Assembly: GCF_000711955.1 (NCBI RefSeq)
Contig: NZ_JONR01000023.1
Span: 37,058-101,057, forward strand
From: Nevskia soli DSM 19509
GTDB lineage: Bacteria > Pseudomonadota > Gammaproteobacteria > Nevskiales > Nevskiaceae
DNA: 64,000 bases
Reading direction: 5' to 3'
Within the stretch, counting starts at the first letter, position 1, and every line of letters begins with the position of its first letter. The notes beneath the pieces were generated by a model, which was given only the letters and a program-made list of their open reading frames with translations, had not been told where the DNA came from and did no database searches. Positions 28,016 to 36,251 of the stretch are shown piece after piece. Made by a program: the position numbers and the translations under genes.

Positions 28016-28411
28016 TCAATGAATCAAGGTCATGCCGCAAGTCTTTGCAGCACCACGGTCAAACGTCATCGTATGCTCGCATCCCGCGGCGGCAGCACAA
28101 CGCTCGATCAGGCAATCGGCGAAATCAGCCGGGCCATCCCGGAAAATGCGAACGGCTTTCCAGATCGTTTCAGCGCGTTCCACTACGAATTCCTTGGTAC
28201 GGAGAAGACCTTCCAGGGCATCGCCAAGTTGAGCACGCTCTATCGCGTAGCAGGACTCCATGACCCAAATCAATTCCACTATTGAAACAAGAGCGATAAA
28301 GCCAGGTGCGTCCACGGTCAGCGATTCGATAAGCTTTGATGCCAGAAGCGATTGCTTCGCATCGTCCTGCATGATGTAGCGCACCAGGACATTCGTATCC
28401 AGGCCGATCAC
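28016..28411 (-). CDS. vapC: PIN-domain ribonuclease toxin VapC
   Basis: The 131-residue product begins MIGLDTNVLVRYIMQDDAKQ, the PIN-domain opening with the first metal-binding aspartate. The other acidic residues are in SIVELIWVMES and GPADFADCLIERCAAAAGCE, with FDRGAAK near the end. VapC toxins cleave tRNA or rRNA when freed from VapB. The ATG overlaps the antitoxin stop by 4 bp, so translation is coupled. It is complete, with all four expected acidic positions present. Confidence 0.93.
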   Translation of the reverse strand: MIGLDTNVLVRYIMQDDAKQSLLASKLIESLTVDAPGFIALVSIVELIWVMESCYAIERAQLGDALEGLLRTKEFVVERAETIWKAVRIFRDGPADFADCLIERCAAAAGCEHTMTFDRGAAKTCGMTLIH

Positions 28412-28650
28412 CGCGCGGATGCTCCGCGGGCGCTGATCGCCGCATTCATGTCTTCGATCGACACCGCTTTTCTGGACTTTCCGAACATGCCCTTGAGCGC
28501 AGTTACCGGACGCGTCGCCGCGATGAATTCGTACCTGCCCGGCCCCACTTCGACGAACTCGACGCGATCGCCGGCATCGATATGCAATGCATCCCGAACT
28601 GAGGCAGGGATGGTGATCTGCCCTTTGCTGGTCAGTGTTGCGGTGGCCAT
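28408..28650 (-). CDS. vapB: AbrB/MazE-type antitoxin VapB
   Basis: The 80-residue protein has an N-terminal swapped-hairpin DNA-binding domain (MATATLTSKGQITIPASVRD, then ALHIDAGDRVEFVEV). The C-terminal tail (KSRKAVSIEDMNAAISARGA) is the likely toxin-blocking segment. It lies first in the operon, overlapping vapC by 4 bp. The promoter just upstream is embedded in a perfect palindrome, so VapB or VapBC probably represses its own operon. Confidence 0.93.
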   Translation of the reverse strand: MATATLTSKGQITIPASVRDALHIDAGDRVEFVEVGPGRYEFIAATRPVTALKGMFGKSRKAVSIEDMNAAISARGASAR

Positions 28651-28663
28651 GATCCGATCTCCG

Positions 28664-28703
28664 AATATTCCTTACATTATAGTAAGGAATATTAAATTTA
28701 CAA
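28664..28703 (-). promoter_or_regulatory. vapBC promoter with palindromic operator
   Basis: AATATTCCTTAC (28664-28675) and GTAAGGAATATT (28682-28693) form a perfect 12-bp inverted repeat. The 6-bp centre, read on the minus strand, is TATAAT, a consensus -10. A -35 TTGTAA (28698-28703 on the minus strand) lies 16 bp upstream. The operator therefore covers the core promoter, as expected for autorepression by VapBC. Confidence 0.85.
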
Positions 28704-28726
28704 CGCCCGGCTCGGGACGAAGCGGA

Positions 28727-29542
28727 TCATCGCTGACAGGTCGGGCAATAAAAACTCGACCGCTGCCCCAACACCAAGCGCTTGATCGGCGTCTTGCAAA
28801 CATAGCAAGGCAATCCCTCGCGGTCATAAACCCGCAGCTCCTGCTTGAAGTACCCGTTGGACCCATCGCTGCCGCGAAAATCCCGCAGCGTGGTCCCGCC
28901 ATGCTCGATGGCGACACGCAGCACATCGAGTATCGCCTTGGCCAGCTTGCCGTATTGCGCCCGCGTGACCTTGCCGGCCGGAGTCTTGGGCCGGATGCCG
29001 GCATGGAACAGCGCCTCGGAGGCGTAGATGTTGCCGACGCCGACCACGATGCGTCCATCCATGATGAACAGCTTCACGGCGGCACTGCGTCCGCGCGAGC
29101 GCTCGAACAGGTAGTCGCCGGAGAATTCATCCGAGAAGGGCTCCGGTCCCATCTCGGCGAGCAGCACGTGATGCATGTCCGCCGCCGGCCACGGCAGCAC
29201 GGCGCCGAATCTTCGCGGATCGTTGAAGCGCAACAAGACCTTGCCGGAGAGCAGCAGGTCGACGTGATCGTGCTTCTTCAGCGGCGTGCCGGGCTCGAGC
29301 ACCAGGAGCCGGCCAGTCATGCCGAGGTGCACGATCAGGCGGTCGCCGCCGAGATCGAAGATCAGGTACTTGCCGCGTCTTGATACGCCGTGGATTTTCT
29401 TGCCGCGGGCGAAGTCGGCGAATTCCGCGGGGATGGGCCAGCGCAGGCGCGAGTCGCGCACGGTGACTTCGCGGATGGTGTGGCCGACGACATGCGGCTC
29501 GACGCCGCGGCGGATGGTTTCGACTTCGGGGAGTTCGGGCAT
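28727..29542 (-). CDS. mutM: Formamidopyrimidine-DNA glycosylase
   Basis: MutM/Fpg removes 8-oxoguanine and formamidopyrimidines and cuts the abasic site. The 271-residue protein starts MPELPEVETIRRGVEPHVVG with the catalytic Pro and Glu. It has GKYLIFDLGGDRLIVHLGMT with the conserved lysine, and VGVGNIYASEALFHAGIRP. The C-terminal zinc finger is complete: CYVCKTPIKRLVLGQRSSFY, then CPTCQR. The length is typical (about 270 aa). It stands between vapBC and a repeat-rich gap, in the same orientation as the Gld-like genes further upstream. Confidence 0.98.
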   Translation of the reverse strand: MPELPEVETIRRGVEPHVVGHTIREVTVRDSRLRWPIPAEFADFARGKKIHGVSRRGKYLIFDLGGDRLIVHLGMTGRLLVLEPGTPLKKHDHVDLLLSGKVLLRFNDPRRFGAVLPWPAADMHHVLLAEMGPEPFSDEFSGDYLFERSRGRSAAVKLFIMDGRIVVGVGNIYASEALFHAGIRPKTPAGKVTRAQYGKLAKAILDVLRVAIEHGGTTLRDFRGSDGSNGYFKQELRVYDREGLPCYVCKTPIKRLVLGQRSSFYCPTCQR

Positions 29543-29599
29543 GTATGCAGTTTCGCCGATTCGGACGGCGGCGCAAATCGGCGACCTGTTTGCCTCTCC

Positions 29600-29742
29600 C
29601 TCCGCGACCGAAGGGAGTCCCCTTCTCGGGAGGAGAGGCCGCGCCGCGAGGCGCGGGTGAGGGGCGCATAGGAATAACGCGCCTACTTCGTCGATGCTGC
29701 GTCCCTCACCCCAACCCCTCTCCCGAGGGGAGAGGGGCTTTT
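29600..29742 (+). repeat. REP-like imperfect inverted repeat (GGGAGAGGGG / CCCTCACCCC type)
   Basis: Two diverged arms face each other. The left arm runs from about 29620 to 29671 and ends GCGGGTGAGGGGCGCA. The right arm (29697-29737) contains GTCCCTCACCCCAACCCC and a perfect 10-bp hairpin (29715-29724 with 29728-29737). Such CCCTCACCCC/GGGAGAGGG elements are widespread extragenic palindromes in proteobacteria. It occupies most of the mutM-DUF4340 gap. Confidence 0.6.
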
Positions 29743-29773
29743 GTGCCAGCGGCCGGTTTCGGTGCTGTGACTC

Positions 29774-29802
29774 AAAAAGAAACCCGCCTTGCGGCGGGTT
29801 TC
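29774..29802 (-). terminator. Intrinsic terminator after the DUF4340 gene
   Basis: On the minus strand GAAACCCGCC and GGCGGGTTTC form a 10-bp perfect stem (loop GCAA), followed by TTTTTGAG. It lies five bases past the DUF4340 stop and ends the Gld-like ABC operon. Confidence 0.9.
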
Positions 29803-29806
29803 GGAA

Positions 29807-30754
29807 TCACGATTTGGCGGGTGCCGGCGCTGGAACCGGCGGCACCGCTTCGACCTTCTTGTCGGGCGCCGGCACCGTCTGCGGCGTGGCCGGTGGCGGC
29901 GGCGGTTCCGGCAGCTTCAGCAGCTTGTCGGCGTCGCCCTTGGCCAGGTCGTACTGCACCTTGAGGTCGGCGCGCTCCAGCACCAGCTGCGGATCGCGGC
30001 CGGCGATGTTGAACGTGAGAACCGTGCCGTCCTTGAGCGTGATCAAAGCGGTCTGCGGATTCGCGGCCGGCTTGGCGTCGGCCGGGGTGGCGGCGTTCCA
30101 CAGCGCGCGCGCCGAGGTCCAGGTGTCGACGAACTTCTGCAATTCGTCGCTGCCGGCCTTGGCGTCGGCCGGGTCCGTGGTCCAGGCCTTGCCGTCGGCG
30201 GTGCGGGCCACCTTGAGACCGGGCACGGCGATGGCGGCGATCTGCGCGCCTTCCGGCAGCAGGGTCTTGGCCACGAGGTCCGAGTAGTCGGCATCCAGCG
30301 CCGAGGCGGGCGGATCGTCGATCAGGCCGATCTTGCCGCCGGTTTCCACATAGCGCCGATAGTTGAGCGGCTCGGTGCCGCCGAAGTCCACCTCGACGTC
30401 GTTGAGCGTCAGGCTGAACCCGGGCGGATCGAGGCCGAGGTCGGACAGCTTCTTCACGTCCTTCGGATCGATGCTGGTCTTGGCTTCCGCCGTGGCCACG
30501 CCGAGCAGGGAATTCAGCTCGTAGGGATCGGCGGCCACCTGCACCGGCGCGGTCAGCGCCCACTGGCGGCCTTTCTTCTCCAGCACGATGTCCGCGGCGT
30601 TGGGATGGTGCAGCGTCAGCTTGTCGATGGCCTCGGCTTTCAGCGCGGTCAGCGGCAGGCCTTTCGGCGCTTCCTTCTTCTTGCCGAAGTACAGCGCGCC
30701 GACCAGGGCCACCACGATGGCCATCAGGATCAGGTTGAGTCGCAACTGCTTCAC
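29807..30754 (-). CDS. DUF4340 protein of the Gld-like ABC cluster
   Basis: The 315-residue protein has one N-terminal membrane helix (LNLILMAIVVALVGALYFG). A DUF4340-type periplasmic region follows (AEAIDKLTLHHPNAADIVLE; VQVAADPYELNSLLGVATA; LNDVEVDFGGTEPLNYRRYV). It ends in a Pro/Ala/Lys-rich tail. The function is unknown; the family regularly accompanies GldG-like ABC proteins. It is 30 bp downstream of the GldG-like gene and ends at a strong terminator, so it is the last gene of that operon. Confidence 0.88.
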   Translation of the reverse strand: MKQLRLNLILMAIVVALVGALYFGKKKEAPKGLPLTALKAEAIDKLTLHHPNAADIVLEKKGRQWALTAPVQVAADPYELNSLLGVATAEAKTSIDPKDVKKLSDLGLDPPGFSLTLNDVEVDFGGTEPLNYRRYVETGGKIGLIDDPPASALDADYSDLVAKTLLPEGAQIAAIAVPGLKVARTADGKAWTTDPADAKAGSDELQKFVDTWTSARALWNAATPADAKPAANPQTALITLKDGTVLTFNIAGRDPQLVLERADLKVQYDLAKGDADKLLKLPEPPPPPATPQTVPAPDKKVEAVPPVPAPAPAKS

Positions 30755-30784
30755 TTGGGTCTCCGCAGGATCATGCCGATGGAA

Positions 30785-32203
30785 TCACTTGCGGCGCCGC
30801 CGCACCCAGCGCGTGATGCCGTAGCCGAGCAGCAGCACCGGCAGCACCAGGGTGTAGCCGACGGCCACCAGCCAGGTGGTCCAGCCCGGCAGGTAGAGCG
30901 AGGTGTCCGGCGCCTTGGGCACGTCGATGTTGAGCAGGGCGTCGCGCGAGGCCAGCCACTGGATCAGGTTCAGGCCCAGCTGCTTGTTGCCGAGCTGGCC
31001 CAGGTTGGCGTCGGCGAGGAAATCGGAATCGCCCACCACCGCCACGCGCTGCACGCGCGCGCCGGGCTTGTCTGCGTCCGGCTTGGCCTTGGCGTCCGGC
31101 GCAGTGGATTGCGGCGCTGGACGCGACATCGTCAGGCCGATGGTCAGCGGGCCGATCTTGTCGCCGGCCTTGTCGTCGAAGGTGATCGGGCCCTGCATCG
31201 GGCCGGTTTCCAGCCAGGAGCGGTCGCTGGTCTGCAGCAGCGGCAGCACGTCCCAGCCGGCGGCGCGGTCGGCGTCCTGGTCGAAGGTCAGCGGGCGCAC
31301 CAGCGGGAAGGCGGTGACATCGACGAAATCGCGCGTCACCGGGTTCGGCGGGTAGTCGGTGGCGAGGTAGACCGCCGGGCTGCCGGAGCCCAGCTCCTTG
31401 TAGTCCGGGAACACGGCGAAGCCATTCTCCCAGGTGATGCCCAGCGTCTTGCCCACGGCTTCCAGGCCGGGGGGCTGCGCCGGATCGTTCAGCCACAGCA
31501 GGTTGCCGCCTTCCTTGACGTACTCGTCGATGATCCTGATCTCGCCGTCGAGCAGCTTCTGCGTCGGGCTCGCCACCACCAGCACCGAAGTGTTGTCCGG
31601 CACCTTGGGGGTCTTCACCAGGTTCAGGCCTTGCACCTTGAGGCCCTTCTCGCGCAGGGCCTGCGCCAGCTGCACGTAGCCGTTCTGCGAGGCGCCTTCC
31701 TCTTCACTGCTGCTCGGATTCAGCGTGCGCTCGCCGTGGCCTTCGAGGAACACCACGTAGTGCTCGCCCGAATCCATCAGGCGCTGCAGCGCGCCGGTGA
31801 CGGTGGATTCGGACAGCACGCGCAGCGACTCGCGGCGGCCCTGGTACTCGACCACCACCTCGCCCGGCTGGTCGATCTTGTAGTCCTTGACCTTGACCGG
31901 ATCCTTCGACGGATCGACGAACTCGATCTCGATATCGGGCTTCACCCGCTTGTAGCGGTTGATCCACATATCGATGTCGCGGCGCATCTCCGAGTCCGGA
32001 TAGAGGAAGCCGGTGAACTTGATCGGCTCCTTCATCTGCGCCAGCAGTTTCTGGCTGGCGGGCGTCAGCGTGTTGCGGCCGCCCGCGGTCCAGTCCGCCT
32101 CCAGCTTGTAGCGGACGGAGAGGAAGCCGAGCAGGCCGATGACCACGGCGATCAGCAGGCCATTGAGCAGTTGTTGCAGCAGTTTGGAATTCTTGGGATT
32201 CAT
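30785..32203 (-). CDS. GldG-like ABC-system auxiliary protein
   Basis: The 472-residue protein has a membrane helix near each end (LLIAVVIGLLGFLSVRYKL at ~15-33; VAVGYTLVLPVLLLGYGITR at the C-terminus). Between them is a large extracytoplasmic region of the GldG/ABC_transp_aux type (PIKFTGFLYPDSEMRRDIDM; YVVFLEGHGERTLNPSSSEE; IIDEYVKEGGNLLWLNDPAQ). In Bacteroidetes the homologue acts in gliding; in Proteobacteria related clusters have no agreed role. It lies 63 bp after the permease gene in the same operon. Confidence 0.88.
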   Translation of the reverse strand: MNPKNSKLLQQLLNGLLIAVVIGLLGFLSVRYKLEADWTAGGRNTLTPASQKLLAQMKEPIKFTGFLYPDSEMRRDIDMWINRYKRVKPDIEIEFVDPSKDPVKVKDYKIDQPGEVVVEYQGRRESLRVLSESTVTGALQRLMDSGEHYVVFLEGHGERTLNPSSSEEEGASQNGYVQLAQALREKGLKVQGLNLVKTPKVPDNTSVLVVASPTQKLLDGEIRIIDEYVKEGGNLLWLNDPAQPPGLEAVGKTLGITWENGFAVFPDYKELGSGSPAVYLATDYPPNPVTRDFVDVTAFPLVRPLTFDQDADRAAGWDVLPLLQTSDRSWLETGPMQGPITFDDKAGDKIGPLTIGLTMSRPAPQSTAPDAKAKPDADKPGARVQRVAVVGDSDFLADANLGQLGNKQLGLNLIQWLASRDALLNIDVPKAPDTSLYLPGWTTWLVAVGYTLVLPVLLLGYGITRWVRRRRK

Positions 32204-32266
32204 AGGGCTTTGATCAGTGCGTTGAGCATCCGGCGGCCGGCATTGCCGGCCGCCGGGCGATCCGCT

Positions 32267-33010
32267 TCAGTTGCGCTCGATATCCAGCCGCAGCACGGCC
32301 AGCCACAGGAAGAACACGGTGAACAGCAGGTAATAGACGACGTCCGCCGTATTGAAAATGCCCCTGCGGAGGCTCTCGAAATGCCCGATCAGGGACAGGT
32401 AGCCGAACACCGGCGCGAACGGGATCTGCTGGTTGGCCACGATCTGGATCAGCCACACCAGCAGCAGCAGGCCGAAGCTCAACACCGCGGCGATGGTCGG
32501 CTCGCGCGTCAGCGTCGATACGAACAGGCCGGCCGAGCCGAAGGCCAGCATCATCAGAAACAGGCCGAGCAGGCCGGCGGCGATGAAGCCCAGGTCCAGG
32601 TGCGTGCCGGAGAGCAGGGTCAGCGGCATGATCGCCAGCAGCAGCAGCGTCGCCAGCATGAACACCACCAGGCCGAGGAACTTGCCCAGCACGATCTCGA
32701 TCAGCGAGGCCGGCGCCGAGAACAGCAGGGTGATGCTGCCGTTCTTGCGCTCCTCGGCGAACAGCCGCATGGTCATCAGCGGCATCACCAGCAGCAGCAG
32801 CACCGTGGCGAAGCCGAACAGGCCGCCGCCGATGTAGTCCGCCACGCCCTGGTACTGGTCGGCGACCTGCGCGTTCTGCGCGTAGCCGAACAGCATGGTG
32901 GCGAAGATGAAGCCGAGGATCAGCTGCAACACGAACAGCACCGCCCAGGCCAGCGGTGAGACGAAGATGCGGCGTGCTTCGACGCGCGCGATAGTCAGGA
33001 CTGTGCTCAT
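32267..33010 (-). CDS. ABC-2 type permease, GldF-like
   Basis: The ATG at 33010 gives 247 residues, starting MSTVLTIARVEARRIFVSPL. It has six predicted membrane helices (e.g. AWAVLFVLQLILGFIFATM; VLLLLVMPLMTMRLFAEERK, the typical cytoplasmic EERK loop of this family). The sequence FAEERKNGSITLLFSAP is characteristic of GldF/NosY-type permeases. It forms the membrane half of the transporter whose ATPase is 115 bp upstream. Alternative starts up to 33148 add a compositionally odd N-terminus and are less likely. Confidence 0.92.
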   Translation of the reverse strand: MSTVLTIARVEARRIFVSPLAWAVLFVLQLILGFIFATMLFGYAQNAQVADQYQGVADYIGGGLFGFATVLLLLVMPLMTMRLFAEERKNGSITLLFSAPASLIEIVLGKFLGLVVFMLATLLLLAIMPLTLLSGTHLDLGFIAAGLLGLFLMMLAFGSAGLFVSTLTREPTIAAVLSFGLLLLVWLIQIVANQQIPFAPVFGYLSLIGHFESLRRGIFNTADVVYYLLFTVFFLWLAVLRLDIERN

Positions 33011-33125
33011 GCCGGTAGCTCCGCGAGTAGCGTGGAGGGGCCCTGTGCGCAGCACGGGGATCCTAGCGTTACGAGTCGGTGCCGGCATGAACGCAATGAA
33101 ACTTCTCCAAGGGTGATGGTCATGT

Positions 33126-34079
33126 TCATGCCGCCTTCTGGGTTTCATGGACCGTGATGTCGCCGGAGGTGAGTTCCACGAACACCTCCTCCAGCGTCTT
33201 GGATTGTGAACGCAGCTCGAACAGGCCCCAGCCGTTCTTTGCCGCGGCTTCCGCCAATGCCTCGCGCGGGTCGGTGCCCGGGTCCACGCCCAGGCGGAAC
33301 AGCCCGCCGTCCAGTGCCTCGGCGCGGTTCACGCCGGCCAGGCCTTTCAGGGTTTCGATGGAGGGCGGCCGGCGCAGGCCGGCGATGACGCTCTCGACGC
33401 GATGCTGCGCGGTGTTCTCGATCGACTCCGAGTAGACCGAGCGGCCCTTGTTGATGATCATCACGCGGCTGCACACCGCCTGGATCTCCGGCAGGATGTG
33501 GCTGGACAGGATCACGCTGTGGCTTTCGCCCAGCTGCTTGATCAGGGCGCGGATCTCGCGGATCTGGATCGGATCCAGGCCCACGGTGGGCTCGTCGAGG
33601 ATGATCACCGGCGGCCGGTGGATGATGGCCTGGGCCAGGCCGACGCGCTGCTGGTAGCCCTTGGACAGGTTGTGGATCAGCCGCTCCGCCACTTCGACCA
33701 GGCCGCAGGCCTGCTTCGAACGCGTCACCGCGGCTTCGCGCTCGGCGGCCGGGATGCGGTGCAGACCGGCGCAGAAGCGCAGGTACTCGTCCACCGTCAG
33801 TTCGGGATACAGCGGCGGCTGTTCCGGCAGGTAGCCGAGGCTGGACTTGGCGCCCTTCGCGTCCTGCGCGAGGTCGATGCCGTTGATCGTCACCGTGCCG
33901 CCGCTGGGGGCCAGGCAGCCGGCCAGCATCTTCATGGTGGTGGATTTGCCGGCGCCGTTGGGGCCGAGCAGGCCGAGGATTTCACCCTTGCGCAGGGTCA
34001 GGTTGAGGCCGCTTACCGCCATCGTCGCGCCGTAGCGCCGCGACAGCTCACGCGCCTCGATGAGGATCTGGTTTTCCAT
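33126..34079 (-). CDS. ABC transporter ATP-binding protein, GldA-like
   Basis: The 317-residue ATPase has Walker A GLLGPNGAGKSTTMKMLAG, Q-loop GYLPEQPPLYPELTVDEYL, signature LSKGYQQRVGLAQAIIHRPP, and Walker B VIILDEPTVGLDPIQ. A ~80-residue C-terminal extension resembles that of GldA/NatA-type subunits. It is the first gene of the operon ATPase-permease-GldG-like-DUF4340, reading leftwards. The substrate is unknown. Confidence 0.93.
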   Translation of the reverse strand: MENQILIEARELSRRYGATMAVSGLNLTLRKGEILGLLGPNGAGKSTTMKMLAGCLAPSGGTVTINGIDLAQDAKGAKSSLGYLPEQPPLYPELTVDEYLRFCAGLHRIPAAEREAAVTRSKQACGLVEVAERLIHNLSKGYQQRVGLAQAIIHRPPVIILDEPTVGLDPIQIREIRALIKQLGESHSVILSSHILPEIQAVCSRVMIINKGRSVYSESIENTAQHRVESVIAGLRRPPSIETLKGLAGVNRAEALDGGLFRLGVDPGTDPREALAEAAAKNGWGLFELRSQSKTLEEVFVELTSGDITVHETQKAA

Positions 34080-34173
34080 GGATGGGGATGGTTGGCTTGT
34101 TTTTTGGGAGTGACGCGGGCCTGTGTGACCGGCCCCGCTGGCCCGGAGTTCCCGGGCGCGCCGTACTATAAAG

Positions 34174-34279
34174 CAGTGGCTAGTGGTTAGTGATTAGTGG
34201 CTGGTAAAAAGCCAAAAACGGCAAGGCCTGGTATAGACGCGCCTTTTACTGGCCACTAATCACTAACCACTGGCCACTG
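34174..34279. repeat. Long imperfect palindrome (36-bp arms)
   Basis: The left arm 34174-34209 and right arm 34244-34279 match at 33 of 36 positions, with a 34-nt loop. Both are built of AGTGGCTAGTGGTTAGTG-like units. The element is AT-richer than its surroundings and lies between the ABC operon promoter region and the end of the acyltransferase gene. It resembles a small non-autonomous mobile element or a REP pair. Confidence 0.75.
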
Positions 34280-34285
34280 TCTTCA

Positions 34286-35170
34286 CTACGAAAGATTGAT
34301 GTAAGGGTCCGGATCCCCGGGCGGACGCCGCCGGTAGCGCTTGTAGCTCCACCAATACTGCTCCGGCAGGCGCATGACGCAGCCTTCCACGCCCTGGTTG
34401 AGGGCCACCGGGCTCAGCGTAGGGTTGTCGATGCCGGGCGGGGCGCGTTCGAGCTGGAAGCGGAAGCCGCGGCCCCAGGACAGGCGCTCGGCGACGATGA
34501 ACCACACCGGCGCGGCATTGCGGGCGGCCAGCTTGCCGACCAGGTCCATGGTGTTGGCGGGAATGCCGAACAGCGGCGCGAAGCGGGTGCCGGACTCTTC
34601 CGGCGGATCGTGGTCCGGCAGGATGCCGACCAGCTCGCCGCGCTTCAGCGCCCCCAGCAGGGCTTTGACCCCGCCGCCGGTGGTCGGCACCGGCTTCACC
34701 CCGGGCAGGCGGCTGCGGCCCCGCAGGATCACCGCGTCGGAGGCGCCTTTCTGCGGCTTGTACAGCACCGTGATCGGGCCGGCCTGCGAGCAGAAGAAGC
34801 TGGCGATCTCCCAGGCGCCCAGGTGGGGCGTCAGCATGATCGCGCCCTTGCCGCCGGCCACGGCCGTGCGCAGGGTGCGCAGGGCCACCTCGTCGCCGAT
34901 CCAGCGGCGCAGCCTTCGCTCCGGGCCGAACCAGATGGCCGGCGCCTCGCACACCGCCTTGCCGCTCTCGATCAGGCTGCGGCGCACGATATGCTCCCGC
35001 TCCGCCGGCGAGCGCTCGGGAAAGCACAGCTCCAGGTGCCGCCGGGTGACGGCGCGGAAGCCGTTGGGCGTCAGCCACAACAGGCTGCCCAGCAGCCAGC
35101 CGAGGCCGTGCAGCAGGGGCAGGGGCGCCTGGCCGAGGACGATCAGCGTCCAGCGCAGTAAAGTTTGCAT
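34286..35170 (-). CDS. Lysophospholipid/lipid A acyltransferase (LpxL/HtrB family)
   Basis: The 294-residue protein has an N-terminal membrane segment (LPLLHGLGWLLGSLLWL). The catalytic HX4E motif is IMLTPHLGAWEIASFF, and TGGGVKALLGALKRGELVGI and LPDHDPPEESGTRF follow, typical of the LpxL family that adds secondary acyl chains to lipid A. It could be LpxL/LpxM or a related phospholipid acyltransferase; the sequence alone does not decide. Its start is 18 bp from that of the divergent dtd gene, so the two share a very short control region. Confidence 0.9.
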   Translation of the reverse strand: MQTLLRWTLIVLGQAPLPLLHGLGWLLGSLLWLTPNGFRAVTRRHLELCFPERSPAEREHIVRRSLIESGKAVCEAPAIWFGPERRLRRWIGDEVALRTLRTAVAGGKGAIMLTPHLGAWEIASFFCSQAGPITVLYKPQKGASDAVILRGRSRLPGVKPVPTTGGGVKALLGALKRGELVGILPDHDPPEESGTRFAPLFGIPANTMDLVGKLAARNAAPVWFIVAERLSWGRGFRFQLERAPPGIDNPTLSPVALNQGVEGCVMRLPEQYWWSYKRYRRRPPGDPDPYINLS

Positions 35171-35188
35171 CCGTCGATTATCAGGGGC

Positions 35189-35635
35189 ATGCGCGTGATT
35201 GGGCTACTGCAAAGGGTGCGGCGGGCCGCGGTGGAGGTGGCGGGCGAGACTGTCGGCGCCATCGGCCCGGGCCTGCTGGTGCTGGTCGGGGTGCAGCGGG
35301 GCGATGGCGAACCCCAGGGCCAGCGCCTGCTCGAACGCCTGCTGGGCTACCGCGTCTTCCCCGACGCCGAAGGCCGCATGAACCTCAGCCTGCGCGACAC
35401 CGGGGGCGGCCTGCTGCTGGTGCCGCAGTTCACCCTGGCCGCGGACACGGCCAAGGGGACCCGCGCCAGCTTCACCACGGCCGCCGAGCCGGCCCAGGCC
35501 CGGGCCCTGTTCGAAGCCCTGCTGGCGCAGGCCCGGCGCGAATGGCCGGGTACCGGCAGCGGCGTGTTCGGGGCCGACATGCAGGTGAGCCTGGTCAACG
35601 ACGGGCCGGTGACGTTCTGGCTGGAGACGGCCTGA
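35189..35635 (+). CDS. dtd: D-aminoacyl-tRNA deacylase
   Basis: Dtd hydrolyses D-amino acids (and glycine) mischarged on tRNA. The 148-residue protein starts MRVIGLLQRVRRAAVEVAGE and has the active-site segments VPQFTLAADTAKGTRASFTT and NDGPVTFWLETA. Both diagnostic motifs (SQFTL-like and NxGPVT) are present. The ATG at 35189 has an AGGGG site upstream. The length is usual for the family. Confidence 0.97.
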   Translation: MRVIGLLQRVRRAAVEVAGETVGAIGPGLLVLVGVQRGDGEPQGQRLLERLLGYRVFPDAEGRMNLSLRDTGGGLLLVPQFTLAADTAKGTRASFTTAAEPAQARALFEALLAQARREWPGTGSGVFGADMQVSLVNDGPVTFWLETA

Positions 35636-35650
35636 GTCCTGGGACCGACT

Positions 35651-35947
35651 TCAAAGCGGCCCGCCGAATGCCTCGGGAAAATCCCGCGCGCCATGCAGGA
35701 TGCGCTCGATCAGCAAATGGTCCCCGGCGACGCTGTAGAGGATCAGGTAGCGCCCGAATGGCGCGGCGCGGACTCCTTCCGCGATATCCGGACGCGAAGC
35801 CCCGCTTGCGGGAAAGGCGGCGAGCTGTTCGCAGCGTTCGCGCATCTCGTCGATGAAGCTCAAGGCCCGCTGGGGGTTGTCGCGGGCGATGTACTCGGCG
35901 ATGTCGTCGAGATCGTCGGCGGCACGCGCCGAGTAAAGACAGCGCAT
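35651..35947 (-). CDS. parE: ParE/RelE-superfamily toxin
   Basis: The 98-residue protein has the ParE pattern: MRCLYSARAADDLDDIAEYI, PQRALSFIDEMRERCEQLA, then FGRYLILYSVAGDHLLIERI and LHGARDF. ParE toxins poison DNA gyrase; related RelE toxins cut mRNA. The shape (YIARDNP, long helix, GARD) favours ParE. Its ATG overlaps the antitoxin stop by one base (TGATG). Confidence 0.92.
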   Translation of the reverse strand: MRCLYSARAADDLDDIAEYIARDNPQRALSFIDEMRERCEQLAAFPASGASRPDIAEGVRAAPFGRYLILYSVAGDHLLIERILHGARDFPEAFGGPL

Positions 35948-36219
35948 CAGGTCTTGGCCTGCGCCGGGGAACGTCCCTTGTACTTGCGCTTGAGCCGGTC
36001 GAACACCTCTTCCGCCGGGATCGCCGGCCGCGGATCGGTGCGGCTTTCATCAACCGCCTTGCGGAGTTCGAGGATGCGCAGCTGGCGCAGCTGCTCCTGT
36101 TCTTCGAGCAGGCGCAGGCCGTCGCGAACGACTTCGCTGGCGCTGGAATAGCGTCCACCCTGGAGCTGATCCTTGATGAAGTGCTCGAAATGCTCTCCGA
36201 TGACGTAACTGGAAGGCAT
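35947..36219 (-). CDS. parD: ParD-like antitoxin (CopG/ribbon-helix-helix)
   Basis: The 90-residue protein contains the ParD segment HFEHFIKDQLQGGRYSSASE followed by VVRDGLRLLEEQEQLRQLR, a ribbon-helix-helix dimer and helical extension. The disordered tail (AEEVFDRLKRKYKGRSPAQA) would bind the toxin. It is the first gene of the operon, behind a palindromic operator at 36252-36270. The module sits between dtd and the POT transporter gene. Confidence 0.93.
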   Translation of the reverse strand: MPSSYVIGEHFEHFIKDQLQGGRYSSASEVVRDGLRLLEEQEQLRQLRILELRKAVDESRTDPRPAIPAEEVFDRLKRKYKGRSPAQAKT

Positions 36220-36251
36220 GGTGATCTCTTGATGAAAAGGCCTTCCCGAAA

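Noticed and set aside
27991..28285. Short plus-strand frames across vapC
   Set aside because: They are antisense to a clear PIN-domain gene and have no family resemblance.
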